From Ancylobacter koreensis (GTDB lineage Bacteria > Pseudomonadota > Alphaproteobacteria > Rhizobiales > Xanthobacteraceae), in NCBI RefSeq assembly GCF_023016525.1, contig NZ_JALKCG010000002.1, positions 85,001-149,000 of the forward strand: DNA of 64,000 nucleotides, read 5' to 3'. Position 1 is the stretch's first letter. Every line of letters begins with the position of its first letter. Under the pieces are notes generated by a model that ran no database searches, was not told the origin of the DNA, and saw only the letters and a list, made by a program, of their open reading frames with translations. This document shows, one piece after another, positions 23,251-32,376 of this stretch. Made by a program: the position numbers and the translations under genes.

Positions 23251-23278
23251 AAGGGCGGCACGCAGTGCGGCCGCCCTT
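23251..23278 (-). terminator. Terminator at the end of the flgB-fliP operon
   Basis: AAGGGCGGC and GCCGCCCTT form a perfect 9-base stem with a 10-base loop. On the minus strand it is followed by a moderately T-rich stretch (TCGCTTTTC). It starts 24 bases after the fliP stop. Confidence 0.7.
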
Positions 23279-23302
23279 CGATGGAGTGCAATTAGCCAGC
23301 TA

Positions 23303-24067
23303 TCAGAAGAAGGAGCGCACCAGCCCGCCGACCAGCAGGTTCCAGCCGTCGATCAGCACGAAGAACAGGATTTTGAACGGCAGCGAGATGACCGCGGGGG
23401 GCATCATCATCATGCCCATCGACATCACCAGCGTCGCCACGATCATGTCGATGACGAGGAACGGCAGCACGATGAGGAAGCCGATCTCGAAGCCGCGCCG
23501 CAATTCGGAAATCATGAAGGCCGGGATGAGGATGCGCATCTCGATCTTCTCGTCCTTCGCCGGCGCCGGCTGGCCGTTCGCCACGGCGAGGTCGGCGAAG
23601 GTCTTGAGGTCCTTCGGGCGAACCTGCGCGAGCATGAAGTCGCGGAACGGATCGGAGATGCGGGTGAGCGCCTCCTCCTCGGTGATCTGGTTCTCGGTCA
23701 GCGGCTTGATGCCCTGCTGCCAGGCGCGGTCGAAGGTCGGGCCCATGACGTAGAAGGTCATGAACAGCGACAGCGAGATCAGCACTAGATTGGCCGGGGT
23801 AGACTGCAGCCCGAGCCCCGATCGCAGGAAGGACAGTGCGATCACGAAGCGGGTGAAGCTCGTGACCATGATGAGCAGTCCCGGCGCCACCGACAGCACG
23901 GTGAGCAGCGCCACCATCTGCACGATGCGTCCGCTGGCCGCCGCCCCGCCCGACTGCTGGATGAGGTCGGTGAGCGAGGGCGCCTGCTGGGCGAAGGCCG
24001 GAGCGGACAGGGCGAACGCCGCGCCGAGGCCGGCGCTGAGGATGGCGAGGCGGGTGCGCTTTCTCAT
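23303..24067 (-). CDS. fliP: Flagellar export gate protein FliP
   Basis: 254 residues; its ATG overlaps the fliL stop (TGATG). It has a cleavable N-terminal signal (LAILSAGLGAAFALSAPAFA), as is typical of FliP. Four membrane segments are recognisable (SVAPGLLIMVTSFTRFVIAL; LISLSLFMTFYVMG; EIGFLIVLPFLVIDMIVATL; LPFKILFFVLIDGWNLLVG). The loop with ITEEEALTRISDPFRDFML is characteristic. With FliQ and FliR it builds the export pore. It is the last gene of the ten-gene flgB operon; fliQ and fliR are 19 kb away on the other strand. Confidence 0.97.
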   Translation of the reverse strand: MRKRTRLAILSAGLGAAFALSAPAFAQQAPSLTDLIQQSGGAAASGRIVQMVALLTVLSVAPGLLIMVTSFTRFVIALSFLRSGLGLQSTPANLVLISLSLFMTFYVMGPTFDRAWQQGIKPLTENQITEEEALTRISDPFRDFMLAQVRPKDLKTFADLAVANGQPAPAKDEKIEMRILIPAFMISELRRGFEIGFLIVLPFLVIDMIVATLVMSMGMMMMPPAVISLPFKILFFVLIDGWNLLVGGLVRSFF

Positions 24068-24570
24068 TGCACCACCAGCGTCTCGAGCACGAGCTCGTCG
24101 ACATGGCCCTGCGTGCGCAGCTTGGCCCGCTCGTTCAGGTCCTCGCGCAGATGCAGCAGCCCGCTCGGCCCTTCGATCTGGCTGAGCGAAAGCGTGCGCA
24201 GATAGCCCATGAAGTCGTCGCGGATCTCGGCGGCGGCGATCTGCGCGTTGGGAAGCGCGCCGTTGCGATAGATGATCGAGGCCTCGATGCGCACGAAGGT
24301 TTGCGAGGGCGCGGCGAGATTGGCGACGATGGGCTTGAGGGGCTCCATCAGCGTGTCCTTGCTGGAATAGCGCATCGGCGGCGTCTCGGGCTCGGCGGGT
24401 TTCGCCTTGACCTGTTCGGTCACCGATTTCGCCACGGTGGAGGCGAGCTGGATGCCGACCCCACCGCCGGTCGCCCCGGCGAGCAGGGTCAGCACGGCAA
24501 GCGGCAGGATGAGGCCGGGCGCCTTGGCTTCGCCCTTGGTATTGCCGGTGGGAACGCTGGTCTTGGCCAT
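24064..24570 (-). CDS. fliL: Flagellar basal-body protein FliL
   Basis: 168 residues. A short cytoplasmic tail is followed by one membrane helix (LILPLAVLTLLAGATGGGVG) and a periplasmic domain with the FliL pattern (FVRIEASIIYRN, EIRDDFMGYLRTLSLSQIEG, LHLREDLNERAKLRTQG). FliL associates with the stator and basal body and supports torque. GAGG precedes the ATG. It is flanked by flgH (8-base gap) and fliP (overlap). Confidence 0.93.
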   Translation of the reverse strand: MAKTSVPTGNTKGEAKAPGLILPLAVLTLLAGATGGGVGIQLASTVAKSVTEQVKAKPAEPETPPMRYSSKDTLMEPLKPIVANLAAPSQTFVRIEASIIYRNGALPNAQIAAAEIRDDFMGYLRTLSLSQIEGPSGLLHLREDLNERAKLRTQGHVDELVLETLVVQ

Positions 24571-24578
24571 GGGGCGCC

Positions 24579-25292
24579 TCAGAACGGAACGACGAGGTCG
24601 TAGATGCGCTGGCCCCAGGCGGGCTGCTGCACATCCATCAAGCGCCCGCGCCCGCCATAGGAGATGCGGGCCTCGGCGATCTTGTTGTAGGCGATCTGGT
24701 TGTGGCCGGTGATGTCGAGCGGGTTGACGATGCCGGCGACGTTCAGCACCCGCACCTCGTAATTGACGAGAATCTCCTGCGAGCCGCTGATCATCAGATT
24801 GCCGTTCGGCAGCACGTTGGTCACCACGGCGGCGACCGAGAGCTGGAGCTTCTCGGAGCGGTCGATGGAGCCCTTGCCCTTCACGCCGGTGTCCGAATGC
24901 ATGTTGAGGTCGCCGCTGGCCGAACCGGCGGCGCCCGACCAGCCGAAGCCCTCGGCGGCCACGGCGGTGTCGAGTCCGGCCTTCTGCGCGGAGTTGCGCG
25001 AGCGGTCCGTCTGGTTGTCGAACTGGGCCTTGTCGTTGATGGCGATGTCGACCGTCACCACGTCGCCCACCCGGGTGGCGCGGATGCTGCGGTACAGGCT
25101 CTGCGAATCCTGGTTCCAGGTGGAGGCGAAGCTGCGCGCGGGGGTGGGCGGCAGCGCCATCGGAATGGGATCGCTCGGCTGGTTGATGCCGTAGCCCACC
25201 GGGGTCAGCGAGGGGCCGAAGGCGAGGTTGTCGTGATTGTTCTGGCAGCCGGCCAGCGCCAGCGCAGCCAAAGGCAGGACGAGGCGTTTCAT
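24579..25292 (-). CDS. flgH: Flagellar L-ring lipoprotein FlgH
   Basis: 237 residues with a lipoprotein signal (LPLAALALAGC, Cys16 as lipid site). The mature protein has the FlgH core (IRATRVGDVVTVDIAINDKA, LQLSVAAVVTNVLPNGNLMI, GIVNPLDITGHNQI, ARISYGGRGRL). It forms the outer-membrane ring around the rod. The ATG overlaps the motE stop by four bases (ATGA). Confidence 0.97.
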   Translation of the reverse strand: MKRLVLPLAALALAGCQNNHDNLAFGPSLTPVGYGINQPSDPIPMALPPTPARSFASTWNQDSQSLYRSIRATRVGDVVTVDIAINDKAQFDNQTDRSRNSAQKAGLDTAVAAEGFGWSGAAGSASGDLNMHSDTGVKGKGSIDRSEKLQLSVAAVVTNVLPNGNLMISGSQEILVNYEVRVLNVAGIVNPLDITGHNQIAYNKIAEARISYGGRGRLMDVQQPAWGQRIYDLVVPF

Positions 25293-26020
25293 GAGGACTT
25301 TCCGTCGGGCTGCGGACGCTTGGCGATGCCGACCATCACGCCGGTGAGCCGGGCGGCGCGGGCCGGGTCCATTTCGTTGAGGATGGCGCTGGCGACGCGC
25401 GGATTCAGTTTGGCGAGGATGGCGGCGGCGGGGTCGTCGCCCATGATGGTGAGCTGTGCAGAGGCCGCGTCCGGGCGCATCTGCGAGAACACCGCGATCA
25501 CCGCGTCGTCGGCCTTGCGCAGGAACTCCTCGCGGCGCGCGAGCCACTGCTCATATTCGGCGCGCTTGGCTTCGAGGCGTGCGATGCGGGCCTCGATCTC
25601 CTGGCCCATCGCGTCAAGCGCGGCCTTCTGGCGGGCGAAGCGGGCGTCGCGCACCTGGTCGACGATACCCTGGCAGTACTGGTCGGCATTGTCGCCGGTG
25701 GGCGCAGGTGGCGCCGGCCGGGTGGCGGTGATGGCAGCGGCGGGGCTGGCGGTCTCCGCCGCCGCCGGCGCGGTCTCGGCGTGGAGGCTGAGCGCGCCGA
25801 GCGAGGTGGCGCCCAGCGTCAGCGCAACGAGGATGGCGAGGTCGACGGCGCGCTCGCTCCAGCCTGGGCGGCCCGGCCTGTGCTTCGCTGGCACGGCGAC
25901 GGGTGCGGGCTGCGCGTCGATGCGGGCGGCGAGGCAGAGCCCGGCACTGAGGAGGCCGAGCACGCCACCAGTGGCGACGGCGCAGATGTGGGTAAGGACG
26001 AGCATCGTGGTCATGTGCAT
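25289..26020 (-). CDS. motE: MotE-like periplasmic chaperone of MotC
   Basis: 243 residues. The C-terminal part is a long coiled coil (about 125-185, with EIEARIARLEAKRAEYEQWL), then a MgtE-N-like helical domain (DPAAAILAKLNPRVASAILN). This is the pattern of MotE, which in Sinorhizobium dimerises in the periplasm and stabilises MotC. The N-terminus is odd: two hydrophobic stretches (about 5-33 and 60-80) separated by a Pro/Arg-rich loop, where one signal anchor would be expected. Either the true start is internal or this lineage has an added membrane hairpin. It lies between flgI and flgH. Confidence 0.75.
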   Translation of the reverse strand: MHMTTMLVLTHICAVATGGVLGLLSAGLCLAARIDAQPAPVAVPAKHRPGRPGWSERAVDLAILVALTLGATSLGALSLHAETAPAAAETASPAAAITATRPAPPAPTGDNADQYCQGIVDQVRDARFARQKAALDAMGQEIEARIARLEAKRAEYEQWLARREEFLRKADDAVIAVFSQMRPDAASAQLTIMGDDPAAAILAKLNPRVASAILNEMDPARAARLTGVMVGIAKRPQPDGKSS

Positions 26021-26061
26021 GTTTCCCCGGTTGGCTCCCCGATCGGGCCGCGCTGCCGGCG

Positions 26062-27189
26062 TTACTGGATCACCAGCTCGGCCTGCAGCGCGCCGGCCGT
26101 CTTGATCGCCTGAAGGACCGAGATGATGTCCGTCGGCCTCATCCCCATACGGTTCAGACCTTGCACGAGGGTCTCCAGATCGGGGCCCTTGACCACGGCG
26201 AGATAGCCGCCCTCCTGCTGCACCTGCACGTCGGTGCGCGGCACCACGACGGTCTGGCCGTCGGAGAAGGGCGCGGGCTGGGAGACTTCCGGCGTCTCGG
26301 TGACGCGCACGGTGAGCGTGCCCTGCGTGACGGCGACGGTGGAGATCTTCACGTTGCGGCCGATCACGACGGTGCCGGAGCGCTGGTCCACGACCACGCG
26401 GGCGGGAGAGTCGGTCTCCACCGGCAGGTCGCCCAGTATGGCGAGGAAGCGGGCCGGCGGGATATTCGGCGGGCGCAGCACGGAGACGCTGCGCAGATCG
26501 CGCGCCATCGCCACCGGCCGGTCGGGGCCGCCGAGCTTGCCATAGTCGAAGCTCGCCTTGCCGAAGCGGGCATTGATGGCGTCGGCAACGCGGGCGGCGG
26601 TGGCGAAGTCCGGATTGTTCAGTTCGACGACGAAGTTCGGCAGGTCGGAGAGTTGGCCGGGCGCGGCCCGTTCCACCAGCGCGCCGTTGGGAATGCGCGC
26701 GGCGGTCGGCACGCCCTGGGTGATGCTGTCGGCCTCGCCCGCCGCCGTGTAGCCGGTGACGGCGAGCTGGCCCTGCGCCACTGCATAGGTCTGCCCGTCC
26801 GGGCCGTTCAGCGGGGTGATCAGCAGCGTGCCACCCTTCAGCGAGGTGGCATCGCCCATCGAGGCGACGTTGATGTCGATGCGGGTGCCGGCGCCGGCGA
26901 AGGGCGGAAGGTTCGCCGTGACCGCGACCGCCGCCACGTTGCGCGCGCGCAGCGGCAGGCCCCGCGTGCTCACCCCCATGCGGTCGAGCATCGACTGCAT
27001 GGCCTGCTCGGTGAAGGGCGAGTTGCGGAAGGTGTCGCCGGTGCCCTGCAGGCCGATGACGAGGCCGTAGCCGAGCAGCTGGTTGTCGCGCACGCCCTGG
27101 ATCGAGGAAATGTCCTTGATCCGGGTGGCGGCGCCCGCGTCTACGGCGCTCAGCGCCATCAGGAGAAGGGCGGCGAGAAGGCGTTTCAT
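26062..27189 (-). CDS. flgI: Flagellar P-ring protein FlgI
   Basis: 375 residues with a signal peptide (MKRLLAALLLMALSAVDAGA). FlgI hallmarks are clear: TRIKDISSIQGVRDNQLLGY, GLVIGLQGTGD, VAAVAVTANLPPFAGAGTRI, GSTLLITPLNG-like GGTLLITPLNG, and LVQGLNRMGMRPTDIISVLQ. It forms the periplasmic ring round the rod. The ATG overlaps the flgA stop by four bases. Confidence 0.97.
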   Translation of the reverse strand: MKRLLAALLLMALSAVDAGAATRIKDISSIQGVRDNQLLGYGLVIGLQGTGDTFRNSPFTEQAMQSMLDRMGVSTRGLPLRARNVAAVAVTANLPPFAGAGTRIDINVASMGDATSLKGGTLLITPLNGPDGQTYAVAQGQLAVTGYTAAGEADSITQGVPTAARIPNGALVERAAPGQLSDLPNFVVELNNPDFATAARVADAINARFGKASFDYGKLGGPDRPVAMARDLRSVSVLRPPNIPPARFLAILGDLPVETDSPARVVVDQRSGTVVIGRNVKISTVAVTQGTLTVRVTETPEVSQPAPFSDGQTVVVPRTDVQVQQEGGYLAVVKGPDLETLVQGLNRMGMRPTDIISVLQAIKTAGALQAELVIQ

Positions 27190-27773
27190 GGCGTGCCCAC
27201 CCGCACCGAGCCGTCCGACTGCACGACGCCGGTGACGATCTTGCCGCTGTCGGCGTTCTTGAGGCGCACGACGGCGCCGACCACGCCGGATTCGAGCGGC
27301 ACGCCGGTGGCGCTGATGGAGAGTCCGTCCTTCTCGAAGCGGATCTCGGCGGCGACGCCGCGCGTGACGAGCTGGCTCTCGCCCACCGCCATAGTCGGCA
27401 CGAGATTCCCGGCGAGCAGGGTGCGCCGCGCCACCTTGCCGACGAGCTGGCCGCGGCTCACCGCCACCGGATACTGGGTGGCGACGGCGGCCGGGAAGGG
27501 ACGCTCGGCCAGCATCGCATCGGTGATGGTCTCGCCGGCGGCGATGGTCGAGGCGGCGACCGGAAGCTGAAGCTCGGCCGGCGGCGGGGGCAGGGTCGCG
27601 ACGGCGGACGGTGCCGGCGGCGGCTCCGGAGTCGACGCGGCCGCCGCGACGCTGTCGGCGATGGGCTGCCGGGCGAGCGTCGCGCGGTCCTGCGCGAACG
27701 CGCCGGAGGTCGTGCCGAGAAGAGCGCAGCAAAGCGCCAGCGCGACGCCCGCGCCGGTCTGAAGGCGAAGCAT
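27186..27773 (-). CDS. flgA: P-ring assembly chaperone FlgA
   Basis: 195 residues with a signal peptide (residues 1-28). A Pro-rich stretch precedes an SAF-type domain and the FlgA C-terminal fold (TITDAMLAERPFPA, GQLVGKVARRTLLAGNLVPT, GVVGAVVRLKNADSGKIVTG). It is a periplasmic chaperone for FlgI, which is encoded immediately downstream with an overlap. Confidence 0.93.
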   Translation of the reverse strand: MLRLQTGAGVALALCCALLGTTSGAFAQDRATLARQPIADSVAAAASTPEPPPAPSAVATLPPPPAELQLPVAASTIAAGETITDAMLAERPFPAAVATQYPVAVSRGQLVGKVARRTLLAGNLVPTMAVGESQLVTRGVAAEIRFEKDGLSISATGVPLESGVVGAVVRLKNADSGKIVTGVVQSDGSVRVGTP

Positions 27774-27788
27774 GGCTGATCTTCCCGG

Positions 27789-28577
27789 TTAGCGGATGCC
27801 CTTGGAGACGGTGGCTGCCATCTCGTCGGCGGCCTGGATGACCTTGGAGTTCATCTCGTAAGCGCGCTGGGCCGAGATGAGCTCGGTGATCTCCTTCACC
27901 GGATCGACGTTGGAGTTCTCCAGATAGGCCTGGTGGATGCTGCCGAAGCCGGTATCGCCGGCGACGCCGGTGACGGGCTGCCCGGAAGCGTCGGTCTCGC
28001 GGTAGAGATTGTTGCCGATCGGCTCCAGCCCGCCATCATTGGCGAAATTGGCCAGGCTGAGCTGGCCGAGGAGCTGGGGCGTCGTCTGCGAGGCGACCTT
28101 GGCGTAGACGCTGCCGGTCTCGTTGATGACGATCTCGGTCGTGTCGGCCGGGAAGGTGATGGCGGGCTCGACGACATAGCCGTCATTGGTGACGAGCTCG
28201 CCGCTCGGACCCTTGCTGAACGAGCCGGCGCGCGTGTAGAGCGCCTCGCCCGTGGGGCCGGTGATCTTGAACCAGCCGCGCCCGTTGATGGCGAGGTCGA
28301 GCGGGTTGCCGGTCTGCGCCAGCGGGCCCTGCATGTGCAGGTTGCGGACGCCGACCGTACGCACGCCGAGGCCCACCAGCGCGCCGTCCGGCACGGGAAG
28401 CCCGCCATCGACATTGGGCACGCCCTGCGCGCGCTCGGCCTGGTAGAGCAGGTCGGCGAATTCGGCTCGTGCGCGCTTGAAGCCCGTCGTGTTGATGTTC
28501 GCGATGTTGTTCGCGATCACCTCGACATTGGTCTGCTGCGCGCTCATGCCGGTAGCGGCGATAGCCAGTGCTCTCAT
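27789..28577 (-). CDS. flgG: Distal rod protein FlgG
   Basis: 262 residues, the standard length. Rod-family N-terminus ([40 protein letters not shown]), middle [16 protein letters not shown] and C-terminus ([32 protein letters not shown]). It builds the distal rod. It lies 10 bases after fliE and 15 before flgA. Confidence 0.97.
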   Translation of the reverse strand: MRALAIAATGMSAQQTNVEVIANNIANINTTGFKRARAEFADLLYQAERAQGVPNVDGGLPVPDGALVGLGVRTVGVRNLHMQGPLAQTGNPLDLAINGRGWFKITGPTGEALYTRAGSFSKGPSGELVTNDGYVVEPAITFPADTTEIVINETGSVYAKVASQTTPQLLGQLSLANFANDGGLEPIGNNLYRETDASGQPVTGVAGDTGFGSIHQAYLENSNVDPVKEITELISAQRAYEMNSKVIQAADEMAATVSKGIR

Positions 28578-28587
28578 CTCTAATTCC

Positions 28588-28917
28588 TCAGATCGCCATC
28601 CGCGATATTTCCTGATAGGCGGCGACGACCTTGTCGCGCACCGCCAGCGCCGTCTGGAGCGTCTCCTCAGCGGCCATGATGCTCTGCACGACCTGCTGCA
28701 CCGAGGCGCGGCCCTGAATGCCGGTGATCGCGGTGGCCTCCGCGCCCTTCAGCGCGTTGACCGCCTGCCCCGAGACATCGGCGAGTACGTCGGTGAAGTC
28801 CGCGCCCGACACGGCGCGTGGCTGGGCGACGGCGGCGCTGGCGCCGGTCGCCGAGGTGGCGGATGCGGCGGCCGGGCCCCGCAGGGAGGTGAGCGAGTTT
28901 AGCGCGTCGAGCATCAT
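28588..28917 (-). CDS. fliE: MS-ring/rod junction protein FliE
   Basis: 109 residues. The C-terminal two-thirds fit FliE ([48 protein letters not shown]). It joins the MS ring to the proximal rod. The start overlaps the flgC stop (ATGA). Confidence 0.93.
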   Translation of the reverse strand: MMLDALNSLTSLRGPAAASATSATGASAAVAQPRAVSGADFTDVLADVSGQAVNALKGAEATAITGIQGRASVQQVVQSIMAAEETLQTALAVRDKVVAAYQEISRMAI

Positions 28918-29336
28918 CCGGCCCTCAGCAGGTCGATGGTCATGGAAATCATCGCGCGGGCCTGCTTCATCATCTGGAGATTGGCCGAGTAGGACCGGCC
29001 GGCCTCCCGCAGGTCCGCCATCTCGACGAGGGCGTTCACATTGGGCAGCTTGACGTCACCATTGGCATCGGCGGCCGGATTGCCCGGATCGTGCTCGACC
29101 TCGAAGGGCGTGGTCCGATCGACGCCGAGCGAGCGCACCGCGACGCTCGTCATGCCGGCGGCGCGGTCGGTGCGGCTGGCGAACTCGATGGTCTTGCGCC
29201 GGTAGGGTTCGGCGCCCGGCGTGTTGCCGGTCGAGCGGGCATTGGCGATGTTCTCGGAGGCCACGCGCATGCGCAGCGACTGTGCCTGCATTCCCGAGCT
29301 GGCGATGGAGGCGATTGAATTGAGCGCGTCGGTCAT
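28914..29336 (-). CDS. flgC: Proximal rod protein FlgC
   Basis: 140 residues, normal for FlgC. The N-terminus is [20 protein letters not shown] followed by [19 protein letters not shown]; the C-terminus is [20 protein letters not shown] with [18 protein letters not shown]. The ATG overlaps the flgB stop as TGATG. Confidence 0.97.
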   Translation of the reverse strand: MTDALNSIASIASSGMQAQSLRMRVASENIANARSTGNTPGAEPYRRKTIEFASRTDRAAGMTSVAVRSLGVDRTTPFEVEHDPGNPAADANGDVKLPNVNALVEMADLREAGRSYSANLQMMKQARAMISMTIDLLRAG

Positions 29337-29719
29337 CAGCTGCTCCTCACGCTGGCCAGCACCATGCGGTGGAAGGCGCGCACGATGCTGGTGTTCAGGC
29401 TGAAGGCCCGGTTCACCTCGTCGGCCTTGACCATCTGCTGGTCGAGGCTCACCGAGTTGCCGGAGGCGGAAACGTCCCAGCTCTCGGCATCGCCCACCTT
29501 GATCCGCGCCGCCTCGCCCGGACCCGGCCCGATATGGCCGGGCGCGGTGCGCGCGGGCGTCAGATGGGTATGGTCGAGCACGGCCGAGAAGGCCTCGACA
29601 TCGGCCGCGCGATAGCCGGGCGTGTTGGCATTGGCGATGTTCGCGGCGATCGTCGCCTGCCGCGCCGATGCCCAGGCGGCATGACGGGAGGCGAGACCGA
29701 ACAGGAAGATCTGGTCCAA
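29336..29719 (-). CDS. flgB: Proximal rod protein FlgB
   Basis: 127 residues. FlgB pattern: [20 protein letters not shown] near the N-terminus and a C-terminal rod helix ([20 protein letters not shown]). The start codon is TTG at 29719 with GGAG upstream; there is no ATG or GTG nearby that keeps the family N-terminus. It is the first gene of a ten-gene operon (to fliP) and has one of the three best copies of the flagellar promoter element, with GCAA starting 48 bases upstream. Confidence 0.95.
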   Translation of the reverse strand: MDQIFLFGLASRHAAWASARQATIAANIANANTPGYRAADVEAFSAVLDHTHLTPARTAPGHIGPGPGEAARIKVGDAESWDVSASGNSVSLDQQMVKADEVNRAFSLNTSIVRAFHRMVLASVRSS

Positions 29720-29749
29720 TGGGGGTCTCCACGTTTCGATGCGGGGACC

Positions 29750-29777
29750 CTAGGACGAGAACCTTGCACGAGGCTGG
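29750..29777 (-). promoter_or_regulatory. Flagellar promoter motif of the flgB operon
   Basis: On the minus strand: CCAGCCTCGTGCAAG, then CTAG exactly 10 bases after GCAA. It lies in the 75-base gap between flgB and the preceding small gene, with the start codon 48 bases from GCAA. Confidence 0.7.
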
Positions 29778-29794
29778 GACGCCCCGGCGGCGGG

Positions 29795-30256
29795 CTAGTG
29801 CGCGCTCAGCCGCGCGGCTGCCAGCGCCGCCTCGAAGCGGGAGAGGTCCTCCGCCTCGCCGGCGGTGGGGACGGCGGCGAAGTCGATGCTGTCGATGTGC
29901 ACGCCGATGGCGTCGGCATCGAACACGATGTGGAACTCGGCCGTCAGTTCGGGCCGGCGGAAGCTCATGGCGATGGAGACCAGAGGGGGCAGTCCCCAGT
30001 CGCTGTCGATCACTGCCCGGCGCGCATAATGAAACTGGCCCGGCTTGAGGAACAGCTCGGCCGAGGAGGCGATCAGGTCGTCGATATTGCCGTCCTGCTG
30101 CCCGCTCAGATAGGCCATGACTACGCCGGCATTGGTGAGGCACAGCTCGGCGAGGAAGCCGTGCAGCGTCTCCGCCAGCGCCTTCTCGTAGCGCAGCAGG
30201 GCGAGCGGGGGCAGGCTCGCGCGGTCGAGGCGTCGGCGTCCCTCATTTGCGGACAT
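29795..30256 (-). CDS. Conserved-looking protein of unknown function, last gene of the motA operon
   Basis: 153 residues, no signal peptide or membrane segment. It starts with an ATG that overlaps the end of flhB by 14 bases, so it is translated with the flagellar genes. Helical N-terminal half ([20 protein letters not shown]), then a mixed half ([39 protein letters not shown]). I do not recognise a family. The position, its length and the coupled start suggest a cytoplasmic accessory factor of export or switch assembly, but that is inference. Confidence 0.75.
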   Translation of the reverse strand: MSANEGRRRLDRASLPPLALLRYEKALAETLHGFLAELCLTNAGVVMAYLSGQQDGNIDDLIASSAELFLKPGQFHYARRAVIDSDWGLPPLVSIAMSFRRPELTAEFHIVFDADAIGVHIDSIDFAAVPTAGEAEDLSRFEAALAAARLSAH

Positions 30257-31319
30257 CTTGGCCTCGCGCGTAGATGAAGTAGAGGATCTTGGCCACCGGC
30301 CGGTAGAATTCCTGCGGGATCCACTGGTCGACCTCCACCGCGTCGTAGAGGGCTCGGGCGAGCGCGCGGTCCTCCACGACAGGCACGCCGCTGCTCTCGG
30401 CGATGGAGCGGATCTTCAGCGCGATGAGATCGGCGCCCTTGGCGAGCACCAGCGGCGCGCCGCCCTTCACCCGGTCATATTGCAGGGCGATGGCGTAGTG
30501 GGTCGGGTTGGCGATCACCAGCGAGGCGCGCGGCACCGCGTTCATCATGCGGTGGCGGGCGCGTTCCTTGGCCAGCGAGCGCAGGCGCGCCTTGACGATG
30601 GGGTCGCCCTCGGCCTGCTTGAACTCCTCCTTCACCTCCTGCCTGGTCATGCGCAGCTCCGCGCGCCAGCTCAGCCGCGACCAGACGAGATCGATGCAGA
30701 CGAGGGCGATGGTCGCCACACAAATGCCGGAGACAAGCCGCACCGCCAGCCCCAGCAGCATGGAGGGTACCTGGTTCGGGTCGCTCGACATGGCGCCGAT
30801 GATGCTGTCCCGGCCGGAGACCAGCAGGAGCACGCAGATCGCCGAGATGGCGAGGAACTTGAACACCGACTTGCCGAACTCGACATGCCCGCGCGTGCCG
30901 AAGATGCGCTTCCAGCCCGCCGCCGGCGAGACGCGCGACCATTGCGGGCGGATGCGCTCCCCGACGAGGCGGGGCGTGTTCTGCGCCAGCGAGGCGACGA
31001 GCCCGCAGGCGGCCATCACCAGCACGATCGGCAGAAGGAAGCGGGCGGAAAGGTCGAACGCCATCCACAGAAGCGCCACCGCATCGTCCGAGCCGGACAG
31101 GCGGAAACCGCCGGGATCGTCGATCAGGCGGGTGAGGCCTTCGGCGAGCAGGCGGGTCTGCGGTCCGGCGAAAAAGGAGAGGCTGACGAGAATGCCGAGC
31201 AGGGAGGCGAACAGCGTCGCCTCGCGGGAGAACGGCACATTGCCTTTCTCGAGGGCGTCGGAAATCTTCTTCTCGCTCGCCTCCTCGGTCTTGCTCTCCT
31301 TGTCGTTATCCTCGGACAT
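30243..31319 (-). CDS. flhB: Export-gate switch protein FlhB
   Basis: 358 residues. Four membrane segments (for example FASLLGILVSLSFFAG; FLLPIVLVMAACGLVASLA; FLAISAICVLLLVSG; ICVATIALVCIDLVW) precede a cytoplasmic domain with the self-cleavage site NPTH at 271-274 (ASLVIANPTHYAIALQYDR). Cleavage there changes export from rod/hook to filament substrates together with FliK. The N-terminal tail SKTEEASEKKISDALEKGNV is typical. Confidence 0.97.
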   Translation of the reverse strand: MSEDNDKESKTEEASEKKISDALEKGNVPFSREATLFASLLGILVSLSFFAGPQTRLLAEGLTRLIDDPGGFRLSGSDDAVALLWMAFDLSARFLLPIVLVMAACGLVASLAQNTPRLVGERIRPQWSRVSPAAGWKRIFGTRGHVEFGKSVFKFLAISAICVLLLVSGRDSIIGAMSSDPNQVPSMLLGLAVRLVSGICVATIALVCIDLVWSRLSWRAELRMTRQEVKEEFKQAEGDPIVKARLRSLAKERARHRMMNAVPRASLVIANPTHYAIALQYDRVKGGAPLVLAKGADLIALKIRSIAESSGVPVVEDRALARALYDAVEVDQWIPQEFYRPVAKILYFIYARGQDVRK

Positions 31320-31342
31320 GGCCGATCCTGGATTGCGGGGGG

Positions 31343-32365
31343 CTAGCGCACATAGGCCTCGTCCTCGCCGCCGGCGTTGAGCTCGATCTCGCCGCGCCCG
31401 GCCATCTCCAGCGCCATGTCGGTGATGGCCCGGCGGGCCTCGTGCACGTCGCGGTGCGAGGCGGGCTCGCTGCTCATCAGCTCCTGCTCGACCATGCGGC
31501 GCACGCGCGAGCCGAGCGATTGCAGGATCACCTCGCGGAAGTCGGCATTGGTGCCCTTGAGCGCCATCACCGTGCGGTCGTTCGGCACCTGGTCGAACAG
31601 CGCGGTGCGCGCGCGGGGCGGCAGGTTGATGATGTCGTCGAAGGTGAACAGCAGGCCCTTGAGGATCTCCGCCGATTTCGGACGCGTCGAGGAGAGACTG
31701 GCCAGCATGTTCTCCATGTCGTCGCGCTCCATCTTGTTGATGATGTCGGCGATGCGGGCATGGGTGTCGGCGCCGGAATTGCGCGCGAGATTGACCATGA
31801 AGTCCTCATGGATGGTGTTCTCGATGATGCGCATCGTCTCGTCGACGATCGGCTTGAAGCCGAGCATCCGGCGCATGATGCCGTTGCGCATCGCCTCGGG
31901 CAGGTGGCTCAGCACCTTGGCGGCGCAGGAGGGCTTTACGCGCGACAGCACGAGGGCGCCGATCTGCGGATGCTCCTTCATCACATAGGTGGCGATGGTG
32001 CCCTCGGTGACGCCGGAGATGCGGTCCCAGATCGAGTGGTTCGCCGCACCGAGCACGTCGGTCATGATCGCGGCGATCTGCTCGGGCGGCAGCACGCCGT
32101 CGAGCATCCGCTCCACGTCGCCGGGCGAGCCGACCACATTGGCGCCCGCCACGAACTGGGTGGCGAAGTCCTCGATGGCGAGCTCCACCTGGCTGGTGGT
32201 GACCGGCCGCATCTCGGCGATGGCCCGGGTGATCGTCTTGATCTCCTCGGGCTCGAAATGCTTCATCAGCCGCGCCGCCACCGGACGGCCCATGGCCATC
32301 AGCAGCGCGGCCACGCGGTCGGGGCCCTGAAGCGGGCGGGAGACGCGGCTGGCGACGGCGGTCAT
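31343..32365 (-). CDS. fliG: Flagellar motor switch protein FliG
   Basis: 340 residues with the three FliG domains. The N-terminal FliF-binding part is PDRVAALLMAMGRPVAARLM. The middle domain has the EHPQ motif (MKEHPQIGALVLSRVKPSCA). The C-terminal torque helix is seen in TFDDIINLPPRARTALFDQV and RTVMALKGTNADFREVILQS. It couples the rotor to MotA. Confidence 0.97.
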   Translation of the reverse strand: MTAVASRVSRPLQGPDRVAALLMAMGRPVAARLMKHFEPEEIKTITRAIAEMRPVTTSQVELAIEDFATQFVAGANVVGSPGDVERMLDGVLPPEQIAAIMTDVLGAANHSIWDRISGVTEGTIATYVMKEHPQIGALVLSRVKPSCAAKVLSHLPEAMRNGIMRRMLGFKPIVDETMRIIENTIHEDFMVNLARNSGADTHARIADIINKMERDDMENMLASLSSTRPKSAEILKGLLFTFDDIINLPPRARTALFDQVPNDRTVMALKGTNADFREVILQSLGSRVRRMVEQELMSSEPASHRDVHEARRAITDMALEMAGRGEIELNAGGEDEAYVR

Positions 32366-32376
32366 GGACGTCCCCG

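Noticed and set aside
23137-23278. Inverted repeats near flagellin as ends of an insertion sequence
   Set aside because: No transposase or target duplication is present. One repeat is a terminator after fliP and the other lies in the likely flagellin leader.
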